A stretch of 64,000 nt of DNA, from assembly GCA_913778085.1 (NCBI GenBank), contig CAJYXJ010000040.1:1-64000 (forward strand), written 5' to 3'. Shown here one piece after another: positions 55,494-63,542 of the stretch. Position numbers and translations under genes: made by a program. The stretch is from an uncultured Chryseobacterium sp. (lineage in GTDB: Bacteria; Bacteroidota; Bacteroidia; Flavobacteriales; Weeksellaceae). Under the pieces are notes generated by a model. It was given only the letters and a program-made list of their open reading frames with translations, made no database searches and was not told where the DNA came from. Every line of letters starts with the position of its first letter. Within the stretch, counting starts at the first letter, position 1.

Positions 55494-56159
55494 ATGTTCA
55501 AAAAAATTTTAATTGCCGAAGATCACGAAAGCATCAATATTTCCGTCCAGAAAACCCTGGAAGATCTGAACGTTCCGAAAGTAGACTACGTATACTACTG
55601 CGATGATGCGATTGGGAAAATCCGGAAAGCCCTGCGGGAAGAACAGCCCTACGATCTGTTGATCACCGATCTTTATTATGAAGAGGACCATCATACCCAA
55701 AATCTCAAAGACGGCAAAGATCTCATCCGGAGAGCAAAAGAACTGCAGCCCGATCTGAAAGTAATCGTCTTCTCCGCTGAACGCAAAACCGGCGTCATCG
55801 AAAATCTCTTTTCCGATTATCATATCAACGGCTATGTGGGGAAAGCCAGAAACGATTCCAAAGATTTAAAAAAATCCATCGCTTCCGTATATATCGGTGA
55901 AAATTATCTTTCCTTCGACCTGAAGCAGGAGATGAAAAAATTCAACAATTACGAATTTTCCACCTACGACATTGTGATCGTTTCCCTGCTCTCCAAAGGC
56001 GTCCTGCAAAAAAACATTCCGGCCCACCTGGAGGAGAAAAGCATCCGTCCTTCCAGCCTCAGCAGCGTCGAGAAAAGACTCAACAGCCTGAAAGAAGACC
56101 TCAGCGTCAACAGCAACGAGCAGCTGGTCGCCTTCTGCAAGGACCTCGGGATTATCTGA
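55494..56159 (+). CDS. Response regulator with C-terminal HTH, copy 2
   Basis: A 221-residue paralogue of the regulator at 54715. Shared features are the acidic pair in IAEDHESIN, the phospho-acceptor in YDLLITDLYYEED, FSAERKTGVIENLF, GYVGKARNDS and the HTH with SSVEKRLNSLKEDL. Unlike copy 1 it has its own promoter with the dyad operator, giving a feed-forward or self-reinforcing arrangement. A terminator follows. Confidence 0.9.
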   Translation: MFKKILIAEDHESINISVQKTLEDLNVPKVDYVYYCDDAIGKIRKALREEQPYDLLITDLYYEEDHHTQNLKDGKDLIRRAKELQPDLKVIVFSAERKTGVIENLFSDYHINGYVGKARNDSKDLKKSIASVYIGENYLSFDLKQEMKKFNNYEFSTYDIVIVSLLSKGVLQKNIPAHLEEKSIRPSSLSSVEKRLNSLKEDLSVNSNEQLVAFCKDLGII

Positions 56160-56180
56160 AACCATCCATTTTACTTACAG

Positions 56181-56208
56181 CCTTTCAAGTTTTTTGAAAG
56201 GGTTTTTT
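56181..56208 (+). terminator. Terminator of the second response regulator
   Basis: CCTTTCAA / TTGAAAGG with a short T-rich loop and a long T-rich tail. Confidence 0.85.
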
Positions 56209-56222
56209 ATTTTTTGCCGGTT

Positions 56223-56267
56223 TTACGGAAACCCGTAAAAATTACTCATTAAAGGGTGATACTTTTG
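56223..56267 (+). promoter_or_regulatory. Dyad operator and promoter of the small-peptide operon (site 2)
   Basis: TTACG-GAAACC-CGTAA (56223-56238), 21 bp, then -7 TACTTTTG (56260-56267). The geometry is identical to site 1, with no -33 TTG. Confidence 0.78.
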
Positions 56268-56293
56268 GAAGGTAAAACAAAATAAATAATAGT

Positions 56294-56443
56294 ATGAACG
56301 TAAAACACACTCCAACAGACATTGTCCATAAAGGAAAAGAAGGTGGAACAACCGGATGCGGAACAGACACCAAAGTACATCCCACCCATTGGACCAACAC
56401 TAACGCTTCCATTACCTGCGACAAAAACGGATGTAAAAATTAA
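56294..56443 (+). CDS. Small peptide with Gly-Gly and three cysteines (49 aa)
   Basis: A 49-residue frame that starts MNVKHTPTDIVHKGKEGG, with a Gly-Gly at 17-18 and cysteines at 22, 42 and 47; the core contains PTHWTNTNASITCDKNGC. The promoter (site 2) is directly upstream and there is no terminator before the next gene. It could be a leader-type peptide cut after Gly-Gly, but it lacks the MKNLKKL-type leader of the other peptides here. It heads an operon with two secreted proteins. No homologue was recognised. Confidence 0.6.
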   Translation: MNVKHTPTDIVHKGKEGGTTGCGTDTKVHPTHWTNTNASITCDKNGCKN

Positions 56444-56461
56444 ATTTAAAATCAAATTACC

Positions 56462-56776
56462 ATGAAAAAATTCCTATTTACGGGCCTGCTAAGTGTCGGG
56501 CTTTTATTACCGGCAAGTATTTCTGCCACCACCCATGATACCGGTTCAAAAACTGAGCTCTCATCTAAAAAACCCAGGAAAGGCAGAAAAAGTTCACGCA
56601 GCAAAAATACGAAAAGTTACAGTTCTGCAAGAGTATCAAGAGCTTATTCCCCAAGCAGCAACAGCTGTAATTACAATGGGCACCAACTTTATACAGGCGA
56701 AAGAGGTGGCTGTTATTATTACTCCGGGAACAGCAAAAAATATGTAGACCGAGCCTACTGTTCAGGATGCAACTAG
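56462..56776 (+). CDS. Secreted small protein with a PBCV-type basic adaptor-like C-terminus (104 aa)
   Basis: Signal peptide MKKFLFTGLLSVGLLLPASISA, then a Lys/Arg/Ser-rich linker (KKPRKGRKSSRSKN), and a C-terminal module GHQLYTGERGGCYYYSG...KKYVDRAYCSGC that resembles the small PBCV-specific basic adaptor domain ('tGpRGGcYy...KkYVdr..C'). It has four cysteines, two of which close the module. Middle gene of the dyad-controlled operon. Function unknown. Confidence 0.68.
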   Translation: MKKFLFTGLLSVGLLLPASISATTHDTGSKTELSSKKPRKGRKSSRSKNTKSYSSARVSRAYSPSSNSCNYNGHQLYTGERGGCYYYSGNSKKYVDRAYCSGCN

Positions 56777-56799
56777 AAAAATGAATTAAACCGATAACC

Positions 56800-57321
56800 A
56801 TGAAAAAACTAATATCTTTCATCATAATAACTTTCAGTGCATTTATCTTAAATTCATGTTTTAAGGCCAACGACAACGTAGGCCATGACGGTAGATGCAC
56901 CGGATCTGCCTACTGTTCTGCCTGTACCAACTGCTCAAGGTGCGGGCATTGCGGCAGCGGCGGAACCTGCGGGGTCTGTGGCGGCGGATCTTCCGAAAGC
57001 AGTTCGTCTTACGGAAGCTCTTCCAGAAAAAGCAGGCATAAAAAACGCACAATGTCAAAAGTTCATAGGACAACGGAATCCAAAACCCGCCATGTTCCCA
57101 TTGATGAAGTGAATATAAATACAGGAGCTGGCAAAAGATACCTTGCAGGCGTAGATGCCGCTGTAACCATTTATGAAAAACCGGCATTTAAATCCAACGT
57201 GGTTGCCACTGTAACAGGAAATACAAAGCTTATTGAACTATCGAAGAAAGGCGAATGGTATAAAGTACAGGTGAAATCAAGTGGTAAAAAAGGGTATGTT
57301 TACTATAAGAATATAAGATAA
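56800..57321 (+). CDS. Lipoprotein with Cys-rich motif and C-terminal SH3-like domain (173 aa)
   Basis: A lipoprotein signal (FIIITFSAFILNSCFK, Cys near residue 20) is followed by a Cys/Gly-rich stretch, RCTGSAYCSACTNCSRCGHC, with closely spaced cysteines suggestive of metal or disulphide binding, a Ser-rich linker (SSESSSSYGSSSRKS), and an SH3-type domain (YEKPAFKSNVVATV, GEWYKVQVKSSGKKGYVY) of the kind that binds cell wall or peptides. Last gene of the operon with the 49-residue peptide. Function unknown. Confidence 0.78.
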   Translation: MKKLISFIIITFSAFILNSCFKANDNVGHDGRCTGSAYCSACTNCSRCGHCGSGGTCGVCGGGSSESSSSYGSSSRKSRHKKRTMSKVHRTTESKTRHVPIDEVNINTGAGKRYLAGVDAAVTIYEKPAFKSNVVATVTGNTKLIELSKKGEWYKVQVKSSGKKGYVYYKNIR

Positions 57322-57339
57322 AAACACTTCCATAACCAT

Positions 57340-57373
57340 AAAAAAAGCGAAGAACAACTCTTCGCTTTTTTTA
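57340..57373. terminator. Bidirectional terminator
   Basis: AAAAAAGCGAAGA / TCTTCGCTTTTTTT, ending the small-peptide operon and the minus-strand GNAT gene. Confidence 0.92.
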
Positions 57374-57820
57374 TTTTCTCAACATCTCCGTATGCGGAAT
57401 ATCGTCTTCCAGGTATTTTTTCCCGGTATCTTCAAAACCGAAGCCGCTGTAGAACCGCAGCAGATAGTCCTGTGCGGAAATCCTGATCCCCGAAGTACGG
57501 AAACGGTTCTCGATGGTTTGCACAGCATAGGCAATCATCTGCTTACCCAGGTTTTTGCCTCTTGCTTTTTCGGTGGTTAAAACCCTCCCGATTGAGGTTT
57601 CTTTATATTTTATCCCTTTGTCAAAAATCCGGCAGTAGGCCAGCACTTCCCCATCCTCTTCTGCCCAAAGGTGAAGAGCTTTCTGATCGTAATTATCCAG
57701 GTCCGGATATGGACAATTCTGCTCTACAACGAAAACATCAACCCTTGCTTTGATAACGGCATACAGCTCAGGAACGGTAAACTCCTCAAACGTTTTTATT
57801 TTCCAGATTATCTTACTCAT
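57371..57820 (-). CDS. GNAT acetyltransferase, ElaA-like
   Basis: A 149-residue N-acetyltransferase of the ElaA branch: VELYAVIKARVDVFVVEQ (VVEQNCPYPDLD) and IGRVLTTEKARGKNLGKQM with the acetyl-CoA loop (R/Q-x-x-G-x-G/A, here ARGKNLG), then GFGFEDTGKKYLEDDIPH. The substrate is unknown. It overlaps engB by 8 bp and is probably co-transcribed with it. Confidence 0.85.
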   Translation of the reverse strand: MSKIIWKIKTFEEFTVPELYAVIKARVDVFVVEQNCPYPDLDNYDQKALHLWAEEDGEVLAYCRIFDKGIKYKETSIGRVLTTEKARGKNLGKQMIAYAVQTIENRFRTSGIRISAQDYLLRFYSGFGFEDTGKKYLEDDIPHTEMLRK

Positions 57821-58436
57821 CGAAGCTTACATTGTTGTTAGCAAGGAACTCGTTGGTCTTTTGGATAAAATGCAGGATTTCGTCACAGCCTTCCTTCTTT
57901 TCGGCCGAGGTGACATAGATTTCCGGCAGGTCTTCCCAAGTCTTATGCAGTTCTGCTTTATAATGTTCCACGTTCTGGATGGCAGCATTCGGTTTCAGCT
58001 TGTCCACTTTTGTGAAAACGATGGAGAAAGGAACTCCGCTTTCCCCACACCACTGGATGAATTCCAGATCGATGGCCTGAGGCTTGTGGCGGGAATCTAC
58101 CAATACGAAAAGATTAACCAGGTTTCTTCTGTTCAGGATGTAATTGGTGATCAGCTTTTCAAAATCCTTCCGGATCGACTTGGAAACCTTCGCATAGCCG
58201 TATCCCGGCAAATCGGTAAGGTACCAGTTTTCATTAACCAGAAAATGGTTGATAAGCTGTGTTTTCCCCGGCGTTCCCGAAGTTTTCGCAAGATCCTTAT
58301 GGTTCATCATGGCATTGATCAACGAAGATTTTCCTACATTCGACCTCCCGATAAAGGCATATTCCGGCATATTGGGTTCCGGACATTCCTGCCATTTTCC
58401 GCTGCTTTTTACAAACGTTGCTGTCTTAATAACCAT
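57813..58436 (-). CDS. engB: Ribosome biogenesis GTPase EngB/YsxC
   Basis: A 207-residue GTPase of the YihA/YsxC family, needed for large-subunit assembly. G1 is GRSNVGKSSLINAM, G3 is LTDLPGYGYAKVSK, G4 is VFTKVDKL, and G5 is YVTSAEKKEG. The length and single G domain are normal. It is divergent from no close gene; upstream is a long hairpin at 58544. Confidence 0.95.
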   Translation of the reverse strand: MVIKTATFVKSSGKWQECPEPNMPEYAFIGRSNVGKSSLINAMMNHKDLAKTSGTPGKTQLINHFLVNENWYLTDLPGYGYAKVSKSIRKDFEKLITNYILNRRNLVNLFVLVDSRHKPQAIDLEFIQWCGESGVPFSIVFTKVDKLKPNAAIQNVEHYKAELHKTWEDLPEIYVTSAEKKEGCDEILHFIQKTNEFLANNNVSFDE

Positions 58437-58543
58437 TGCTTTGCATATTTTAATTCGTCAAATATCGGAATAAATTAAACGACATAAAAACTTAAGCCCT
58501 GATCCATGTAATTTTAAGAAGTTTTTCCTTTAGCGGATAAGGC

Positions 58544-58580
58544 AAACCCCATAGGTTTTGAAAACCTATGGGGTTTTATT
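58544..58580. terminator. Long terminator-like hairpin between engB and the hydrolase gene
   Basis: AAACCCCATAGGTTTT / AAACCTATGGGGTTTT with a two-base loop. It lies upstream of engB on the minus strand and downstream of the hydrolase, so it may serve the hydrolase or be a repeat remnant. Confidence 0.65.
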
Positions 58581-58590
58581 TAAGTCTTTA

Positions 58591-58623
58591 AAAAAAGAAC
58601 AGGAAGTAAAAATACCTCCTGTT
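58591..58623 (-). terminator. Terminator of the alpha/beta hydrolase gene
   Basis: Minus-strand AACAGG-AG-GTA / TAC-TT-CCTGTT with a TTTT loop and T run, 6 bp past the gene. Confidence 0.7.
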
Positions 58624-58628
58624 TTACT

Positions 58629-59390
58629 TTAAACTTTATCTTTCAGCCAGCTGTACAGAATTTCGTTGAATTCATCCGGCTTTTCCATCATGGCTGCATG
58701 CCCGCATTTATCGATCCAGAAGAGTTCCGAATTCGGAATAAACTTATGCATGTCTTCAGCCACTTCGGGTGGTGTTACATTATCATTCCTTCCCCAGATC
58801 AGGCACGTCGGCGTTTTGATCTTAGGCAGATCGTTCAGCATATTGTGTTTGATCGCGCTTCTGGCCAGCATAACGGTCTTTATCCCTTTCATTCGGTCAT
58901 TTACCACTGCAAAAACTTCATCCACAAGATCCTCGGTTGCCACGGAAGGATCGTAAAAAACTTCCTCCGTTTTTTTTCTGATATAGGAACGGTCGTTCTT
59001 TCTCGGGAAACTATCCCCGAAAGTTCTTTCATAAAGCCCTGAACTTCCCGTAAGTACAAGATTTTTTACCAGATCCGGTCTCGCAAGCGTAAGAATCAGC
59101 CCGATATGCCCTCCCATCGAATTTCCGACAATGGTAGCAGGTCCTTTCACATGAGTTTCCAGGAACTTGGCGATATACTTTGCCAAAGTCGTAAGATTGG
59201 TATTAAGTACCGGCAATTCGTAGATCGGCAACTGGGGCACATATACTTTGAACCCCCTGTCCGAAAAAAAATCTACCATCTTATCGAAATTGCTCAACCC
59301 ACCCATTAAACCGTGCAGCAGCACCAATGGATGTCCCTCTCCCGCCTCTATAAAGGTATATTTCTTTTCTTTTTTTGTACTAAATATCAT
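58629..59390 (-). CDS. Alpha/beta hydrolase
   Basis: A 253-residue alpha/beta hydrolase; start 59390 gives MIFSTKKEKKYTFIEAGEG. The oxyanion region is VLLHGLMGG, the nucleophile elbow GNSMGGHIG (Ser about 100), the acid Asp in LIWGRNDNVTPP and the catalytic His in DKCGHAAMMEKP. All triad residues are visible. It is similar to MhpC/BioH-like esterases. The substrate is unknown. It is monocistronic. Confidence 0.88.
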   Translation of the reverse strand: MIFSTKKEKKYTFIEAGEGHPLVLLHGLMGGLSNFDKMVDFFSDRGFKVYVPQLPIYELPVLNTNLTTLAKYIAKFLETHVKGPATIVGNSMGGHIGLILTLARPDLVKNLVLTGSSGLYERTFGDSFPRKNDRSYIRKKTEEVFYDPSVATEDLVDEVFAVVNDRMKGIKTVMLARSAIKHNMLNDLPKIKTPTCLIWGRNDNVTPPEVAEDMHKFIPNSELFWIDKCGHAAMMEKPDEFNEILYSWLKDKV

Positions 59391-59412
59391 AAAATGCCTT
59401 AATAAAGCCTTG

Positions 59413-59420
59413 CAAAAATA
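59413..59420 (-). promoter_or_regulatory. -7 element of the hydrolase gene
   Basis: Minus-strand TATTTTTG, about 23 bp upstream of the start. No clear -33 TTG. Confidence 0.5.
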
Positions 59421-59608
59421 CAAATTAAACCTCAAAAATATTTTGAATACTCTAATTTAAAATAAAAATAATATACCAAACTCCTTTTTCCTCACTTTTT
59501 TGTGAAACTCTTTTGTATGGGCCAAATAACACCTACCACAACCATCATCATATCAGAATATTAAACCCCCGAAATTAAATCTTTAATAAAACTTATTAAC
59601 ATTAAGGC

Positions 59609-59656
59609 AAAAAGTGGTAAAAAGTGGGAGGATTTAGAAATTATTATATAAATTTG
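59609..59656 (+). promoter_or_regulatory. mraZ promoter with two MraZ-like repeats
   Basis: Tandem 10-bp repeats AAAAAGTGGT and AAAAAGTGGG (59609-59628) resemble the spaced GTGG repeats bound by MraZ. A -7 element TAAATTTG (59649-59656) follows, only 6 bp before the ATG, predicting a leaderless or nearly leaderless mRNA. Confidence 0.62.
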
Positions 59657-59662
59657 TCCCAA

Positions 59663-60121
59663 ATGAAAAGTTTCATTGGGACATATGAGTGTAAAATTGA
59701 CGACAAAGGCCGCTTAAAAGTTCCTTCATCTTTAATTAAACAGATGGAAAACTTCGACGACAAGGCGTTTGTAGTCAAAAGATCCGTGTTCCAACCTTGC
59801 CTGGAAGTGTATCCCATGAATGCGTGGGACAAGATGATGGGCAAGATTAACAAACTGAATCGTTTTATAAAAAAGAATGCTGATTTCATCAGAATGTTTA
59901 CGGCAGGAGTAAAAACGGTAGAGCTGGATAATGCAGGCAGGCTACAGATCTCAAAAGACCTTACGGTTTTCGCCAGTCTTCAGAAAGACATCGTGATCAC
60001 CGGCGCAGGAGAACTTTTCGAGATCTGGGACAAAGAGGCCTATGAAAAAGCAATATCCATAGACGAAGCAGATTTCGCCAGCCTTGCCGAAGATGTAATG
60101 GGCGCTTTAGATGAAGAATAA
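59663..60121 (+). CDS. mraZ: MraZ, DNA-binding regulator of the division/cell-wall cluster
   Basis: A 152-residue MraZ with the two AbrB-like domains: GTYECKIDDKGRLKVP and VELDNAGRLQISKDL. Start 59663 is the normal family start; an in-frame GTG-like start at 59624 would add 13 residues over the promoter. It binds GTGG repeats upstream of its own gene to control the dcw cluster. rsmH follows 34 bp downstream. Confidence 0.95.
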   Translation: MKSFIGTYECKIDDKGRLKVPSSLIKQMENFDDKAFVVKRSVFQPCLEVYPMNAWDKMMGKINKLNRFIKKNADFIRMFTAGVKTVELDNAGRLQISKDLTVFASLQKDIVITGAGELFEIWDKEAYEKAISIDEADFASLAEDVMGALDEE

Positions 60122-60155
60122 CCGCTGAAAGGCGATAAAAAAACACACCTTAAGA

Positions 60156-61049
60156 ATGTATCATAACCCCGTTTTGTTGAAGCAAAGTGTTGATGATTTG
60201 GTGACGAATCCGGACGGAATCTATGTAGACTGTACTTTTGGTGGCGGAGGCCACTCAAGAGAAATATTGAGCCGGCTTTCGGAAAAAGGCAGACTGTTCA
60301 GTTTTGATCAGGATCTTGATGCGCTGAAAAATACCATCGACGATCCAAGGTTCACCCTGATCAATCAGAATTTCCGTTTTCTGGAAAATTCGCTGCTGAT
60401 CTACGGCATTTCCCAGGTTGACGGTATCCTGGCAGACCTTGGCGTTTCTTCGCACCAGTTTGATGAAGCCGAAAGAGGATTCTCCACGAGAAGCAATGCG
60501 CCTCTCGATATGCGGATGAATGTAATGCAGGGCCTTGATGCCAAAAGAGTGATCAACGATTATGACGAAGAGCAGCTGGCTGATATTTTTTATTATTACG
60601 GCGAACTGAGAGAGGCCCGCAAGCTGGCAAGGGATATCGTCCATCACCGCAAAACAAAAAGCATCAATACGACGGAAGACCTGAAAAAACTCTTCAGTTA
60701 CCTTCCGCCCCATAAGGTGAATAAGTTTTACGCCCAGCTTTTCCAGGCGATCAGGATTGAAGTAAACCAGGAGCTGGAGGTATTGAAAGAAATGCTGATG
60801 CAGGCTTATAAAATATTAAAGCCGGAAGGAAGACTGGTTGTGATTTCCTATCATTCCCTCGAAGACCGGCTGGTGAAAAGATTTCTAAAGAACGGAATGT
60901 TTGAGGGAGAACCCGAAAGAGATATTTACGGGAATTATAAAAAAGCATTCGAGCTGGTAAAGAGCAAAGCCATCATTCCCGATGACCGGGAAATCGAGGA
61001 AAACTCAAGAGCCCGAAGTGCTAAAATGAGAACAGGAATTAAAGTGTAA
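60156..61049 (+). CDS. rsmH: 16S rRNA m4C1402 methyltransferase RsmH
   Basis: A 297-residue SAM methyltransferase: N-terminal HNPVLLKQSVDDL, SAM loop VDCTFGGGGHSREIL, ADLGVSSHQFDEAERGFS, and VISYHSLEDRLVKRF, all signatures of RsmH/MraW. It methylates N4 of C1402 in 16S rRNA. It is second in the cell-wall cluster, after mraZ. Confidence 0.97.
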   Translation: MYHNPVLLKQSVDDLVTNPDGIYVDCTFGGGGHSREILSRLSEKGRLFSFDQDLDALKNTIDDPRFTLINQNFRFLENSLLIYGISQVDGILADLGVSSHQFDEAERGFSTRSNAPLDMRMNVMQGLDAKRVINDYDEEQLADIFYYYGELREARKLARDIVHHRKTKSINTTEDLKKLFSYLPPHKVNKFYAQLFQAIRIEVNQELEVLKEMLMQAYKILKPEGRLVVISYHSLEDRLVKRFLKNGMFEGEPERDIYGNYKKAFELVKSKAIIPDDREIEENSRARSAKMRTGIKV

Positions 61050-61051
61050 AA

Positions 61052-61086
61052 GTGAATGGTGAATGTGAATTTAAATTGACCATTCA
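61052..61086 (+). repeat. Inverted repeat at the rsmH-ftsL junction
   Basis: GTGAATGGT (61052-61060) and ACCATTCAC (61078-61086) form a perfect nine-base stem across an 18-nt loop. It begins with the alternative GTG start of the ftsL-like gene, which makes translation from there unlikely. Confidence 0.6.
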
Positions 61087-61126
61087 CAAGCAAAGCGGAT
61101 TCACTGCAAAGCAAATTGACAATAAA

Positions 61127-61495
61127 TTGGCAAAAAGAGCAACAACAAATCGTCCTCAGAAAAAACTTACTTTTATAGACATTATAAAAGGTAATTTCCT
61201 GAACCGTGACGAGATCAAAATACACTACCGGTATTTTTTGCTGCTGTTTGTCCTCATGATGGCAATGATTTATACCAACCATCTCGTCAACAAAAAAATT
61301 AAAATCGTAAACGCTCTTAAAGAAGAAACGGAAGAATATAAATCACGGAACGCTTACGCCCAAAGTAAGCTGATTAAAGTAAAAATGGAATCGGAACTGG
61401 GGAAGGAAGTAGCACGGGATTCTCTGATGACCCTGGAAAACCATCCTCATAAATTGCTCATAAAACTGGACAGTACGGATGCAAAAGCAAAATGA
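61127..61495 (+). CDS. ftsL: FtsL-like division protein
   Basis: A 122-residue small bitopic protein when started at TTG 61127 (MAKRATTNRPQKKLTFIDII). A membrane helix (FLLLFVLMMAMIYTNHLV) is followed by a coiled-coil-like extracytoplasmic region (LKEETEEYKSRNAYAQSKL) as in FtsL. An upstream GTG at 61052 in the same frame would add 25 residues and lies in a hairpin, so it is less likely. Its 3' end overlaps ftsI by 17 bp. It helps FtsB/FtsQ assemble the divisome. Confidence 0.82.
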   Translation: MAKRATTNRPQKKLTFIDIIKGNFLNRDEIKIHYRYFLLLFVLMMAMIYTNHLVNKKIKIVNALKEETEEYKSRNAYAQSKLIKVKMESELGKEVARDSLMTLENHPHKLLIKLDSTDAKAK

Positions 61496-63470
61496 ATACG
61501 ATAACAAGCGTAAGAAAACATTACGTTGGGGCTACCTCTTTGCAGTGGTGGCTTTGTGCGTATTTACCATGTTCCTTGCGCGGATTGTTATCCTTCAGAA
61601 CACGAATGTACAGGAGATCAAAGACGATTACATCAATAAAAACTACCGTGAAGCTACCCTGAAAGCTGCAAGAGGAAACCTATTTGCCTCAGATGGCTCC
61701 ATCCTGGCAACTACCGTGATGCGCTACGACATCTATCTGGATTTTAAAACCATGAGGGATACCATCTACACCAACAACATCGGCGCCCTTACGGATTCTT
61801 TAAGTAAAATGTTCGGAAAGCCGAGAGGTGAGTTCAGAAAGAAATTCGATGAGCAGCGGAAAAAGAAAAACCAGTATTTTACTTTGGCAAAAGGCCTGGA
61901 TTTCGACCAGTACGACAGGATCCGGAAGTTCCCGATTTTCAGAAAAGGGAAAAACAAAGGCGGATTTATCGTAGACAGAAATTACAAGCGCGAACTGGCC
62001 ACTTCCGAAATCGGAGCAGGAACTATCGGAATGGATGACGGTGTTCACACAGCCGGTCTTGAAGGCGCTTTCTCAAAATATTTAAGAGGTACCGATGGCA
62101 AAAGGCTGGAGCAAAGAATCAATTCCTCCCAATGGAAACCGATCGACTTCTGGAAAGTACAGGAACCTATTGACGGTGAGGATGTTTACACCACTTTGGA
62201 CCTGAGAATCCAGGATATTGCCCATTCGGCACTGCAGAAACAGCTCATAAATTTTGAGGCAAAACACGGTACCGTAATCGTGATGGAAGTCGCAACCGGG
62301 AAAGTGCGTGCAATGGTCAATTTAAGAAGGAATGACGACGGCGAGTATGTAGATTCCTACAACTATGCCCTTAAAGACAATATCGAGCCGGGATCCACTT
62401 TCAAAACCATCTCGCTTCTGGCAGCAATGGATGACGGCTTTATCGACGAAAACACCACAGTAGATGTAGGAAATGGAGTCTGGGTATATGCCAAGCAGAG
62501 AATTTCGGATGGCCACGGCCACGGAATTTATGACATCAGTGATGTGCTCGCCAAATCCAGCAACGTAGGTTCCGCCAAGCTGATCACAAAATATTACGCC
62601 GAAAAGCCGCAGATTTTCCTGGACCATCTGAAACGCTGGAAACTTTTCGACAAGATGGACATCGAACTGCCGGGCATCACCAAACCAAGGTTTGTAACCC
62701 CGGAAAGCAAAAGATGGAATCCTGCCGCCTTGGCATCGCTTGCCTATGGATACGCTTCCAACATCAATCTGTTGCAGCTGGCCACTTTCTATAACGGGGT
62801 CGCCAATAACGGTAAAATGCTGAAACCGCTTTTCATCGATAAAATTATGAAAGACGGAAAAGTATCCTATACGGCCAAACCTGAAGTGATGGTCAGCAAA
62901 ATGGCTTCTGAAAAAGCCATCAGAATGATGACCAACGCCCTTACCAAAGCGGTGGAAAAAGGAACGGCAAAAAGTATTTTCACACCCAATTTAAAAATGG
63001 CAGGAAAAACGGGGACCGCCCGTTTTGAATACTGGCTGCCCGGCCCAATGAAGTACCGTGCGTCATTCGCAGGCTTCTACCCTGCCGACAATCCGAAATA
63101 CACCTGCTACGTGATGATCAGTGAACCGAATACAGCAAAAGGTTTTTACGGAGCTACAGTTGCCGCACCGGTATTTAAAGAAATTGCAGGAAAAACTTTC
63201 CTGAAGACCCCGCAGAATGTTGAAAAAGAAATGCTGGTCGACAAAAAGGTAAACCTTAATAAAATGGTTGAACCGAATGTAAAAGTCGCTGTTACCAATA
63301 AACAGATGCCTAATGTGGTAGGATTAATCGGTAAAAACGTAATCCCCCAGCTGGAAAACCTGGGATACCGGATCGATTACAAAGGCGTTGGCAGGATTAC
63401 GGAACAGTTTCCGACGGAAGGAACGACTATCAGTAAAAACCAGAGGATTTACTTATCCCTGCAGAACTAA
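61479..63470 (+). CDS. ftsI: Penicillin-binding protein 3 / FtsI-type transpeptidase with PASTA domain
   Basis: A 663-residue septal transpeptidase. One membrane helix (WGYLFAVVALCVFTMFLAR), a dimerisation domain, and the transpeptidase domain with SxxK in EPGSTFKTISL, SxN in AKSSNVGSAK and KTG in AGKTGTARFEYW. A C-terminal PASTA domain (MPNVVGLIGKNVIPQLENLG) closes it. Start lies inside the 3' end of the ftsL-like gene. It cross-links septal peptidoglycan. Confidence 0.95.
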   Translation: MQKQNEYDNKRKKTLRWGYLFAVVALCVFTMFLARIVILQNTNVQEIKDDYINKNYREATLKAARGNLFASDGSILATTVMRYDIYLDFKTMRDTIYTNNIGALTDSLSKMFGKPRGEFRKKFDEQRKKKNQYFTLAKGLDFDQYDRIRKFPIFRKGKNKGGFIVDRNYKRELATSEIGAGTIGMDDGVHTAGLEGAFSKYLRGTDGKRLEQRINSSQWKPIDFWKVQEPIDGEDVYTTLDLRIQDIAHSALQKQLINFEAKHGTVIVMEVATGKVRAMVNLRRNDDGEYVDSYNYALKDNIEPGSTFKTISLLAAMDDGFIDENTTVDVGNGVWVYAKQRISDGHGHGIYDISDVLAKSSNVGSAKLITKYYAEKPQIFLDHLKRWKLFDKMDIELPGITKPRFVTPESKRWNPAALASLAYGYASNINLLQLATFYNGVANNGKMLKPLFIDKIMKDGKVSYTAKPEVMVSKMASEKAIRMMTNALTKAVEKGTAKSIFTPNLKMAGKTGTARFEYWLPGPMKYRASFAGFYPADNPKYTCYVMISEPNTAKGFYGATVAAPVFKEIAGKTFLKTPQNVEKEMLVDKKVNLNKMVEPNVKVAVTNKQMPNVVGLIGKNVIPQLENLGYRIDYKGVGRITEQFPTEGTTISKNQRIYLSLQN

Positions 63471-63542
63471 AATTGAGTCCCGGAAGGACAATTGGAAACA
63501 GAATAGGATAAAAAAGAATATTAAAAGATAAAGCATAGATAC

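Noticed and set aside
57750-58478. 242-codon plus-strand frame opposite engB
   Set aside because: A shadow of the engB and GNAT genes; the minus-strand products carry complete conserved motifs.
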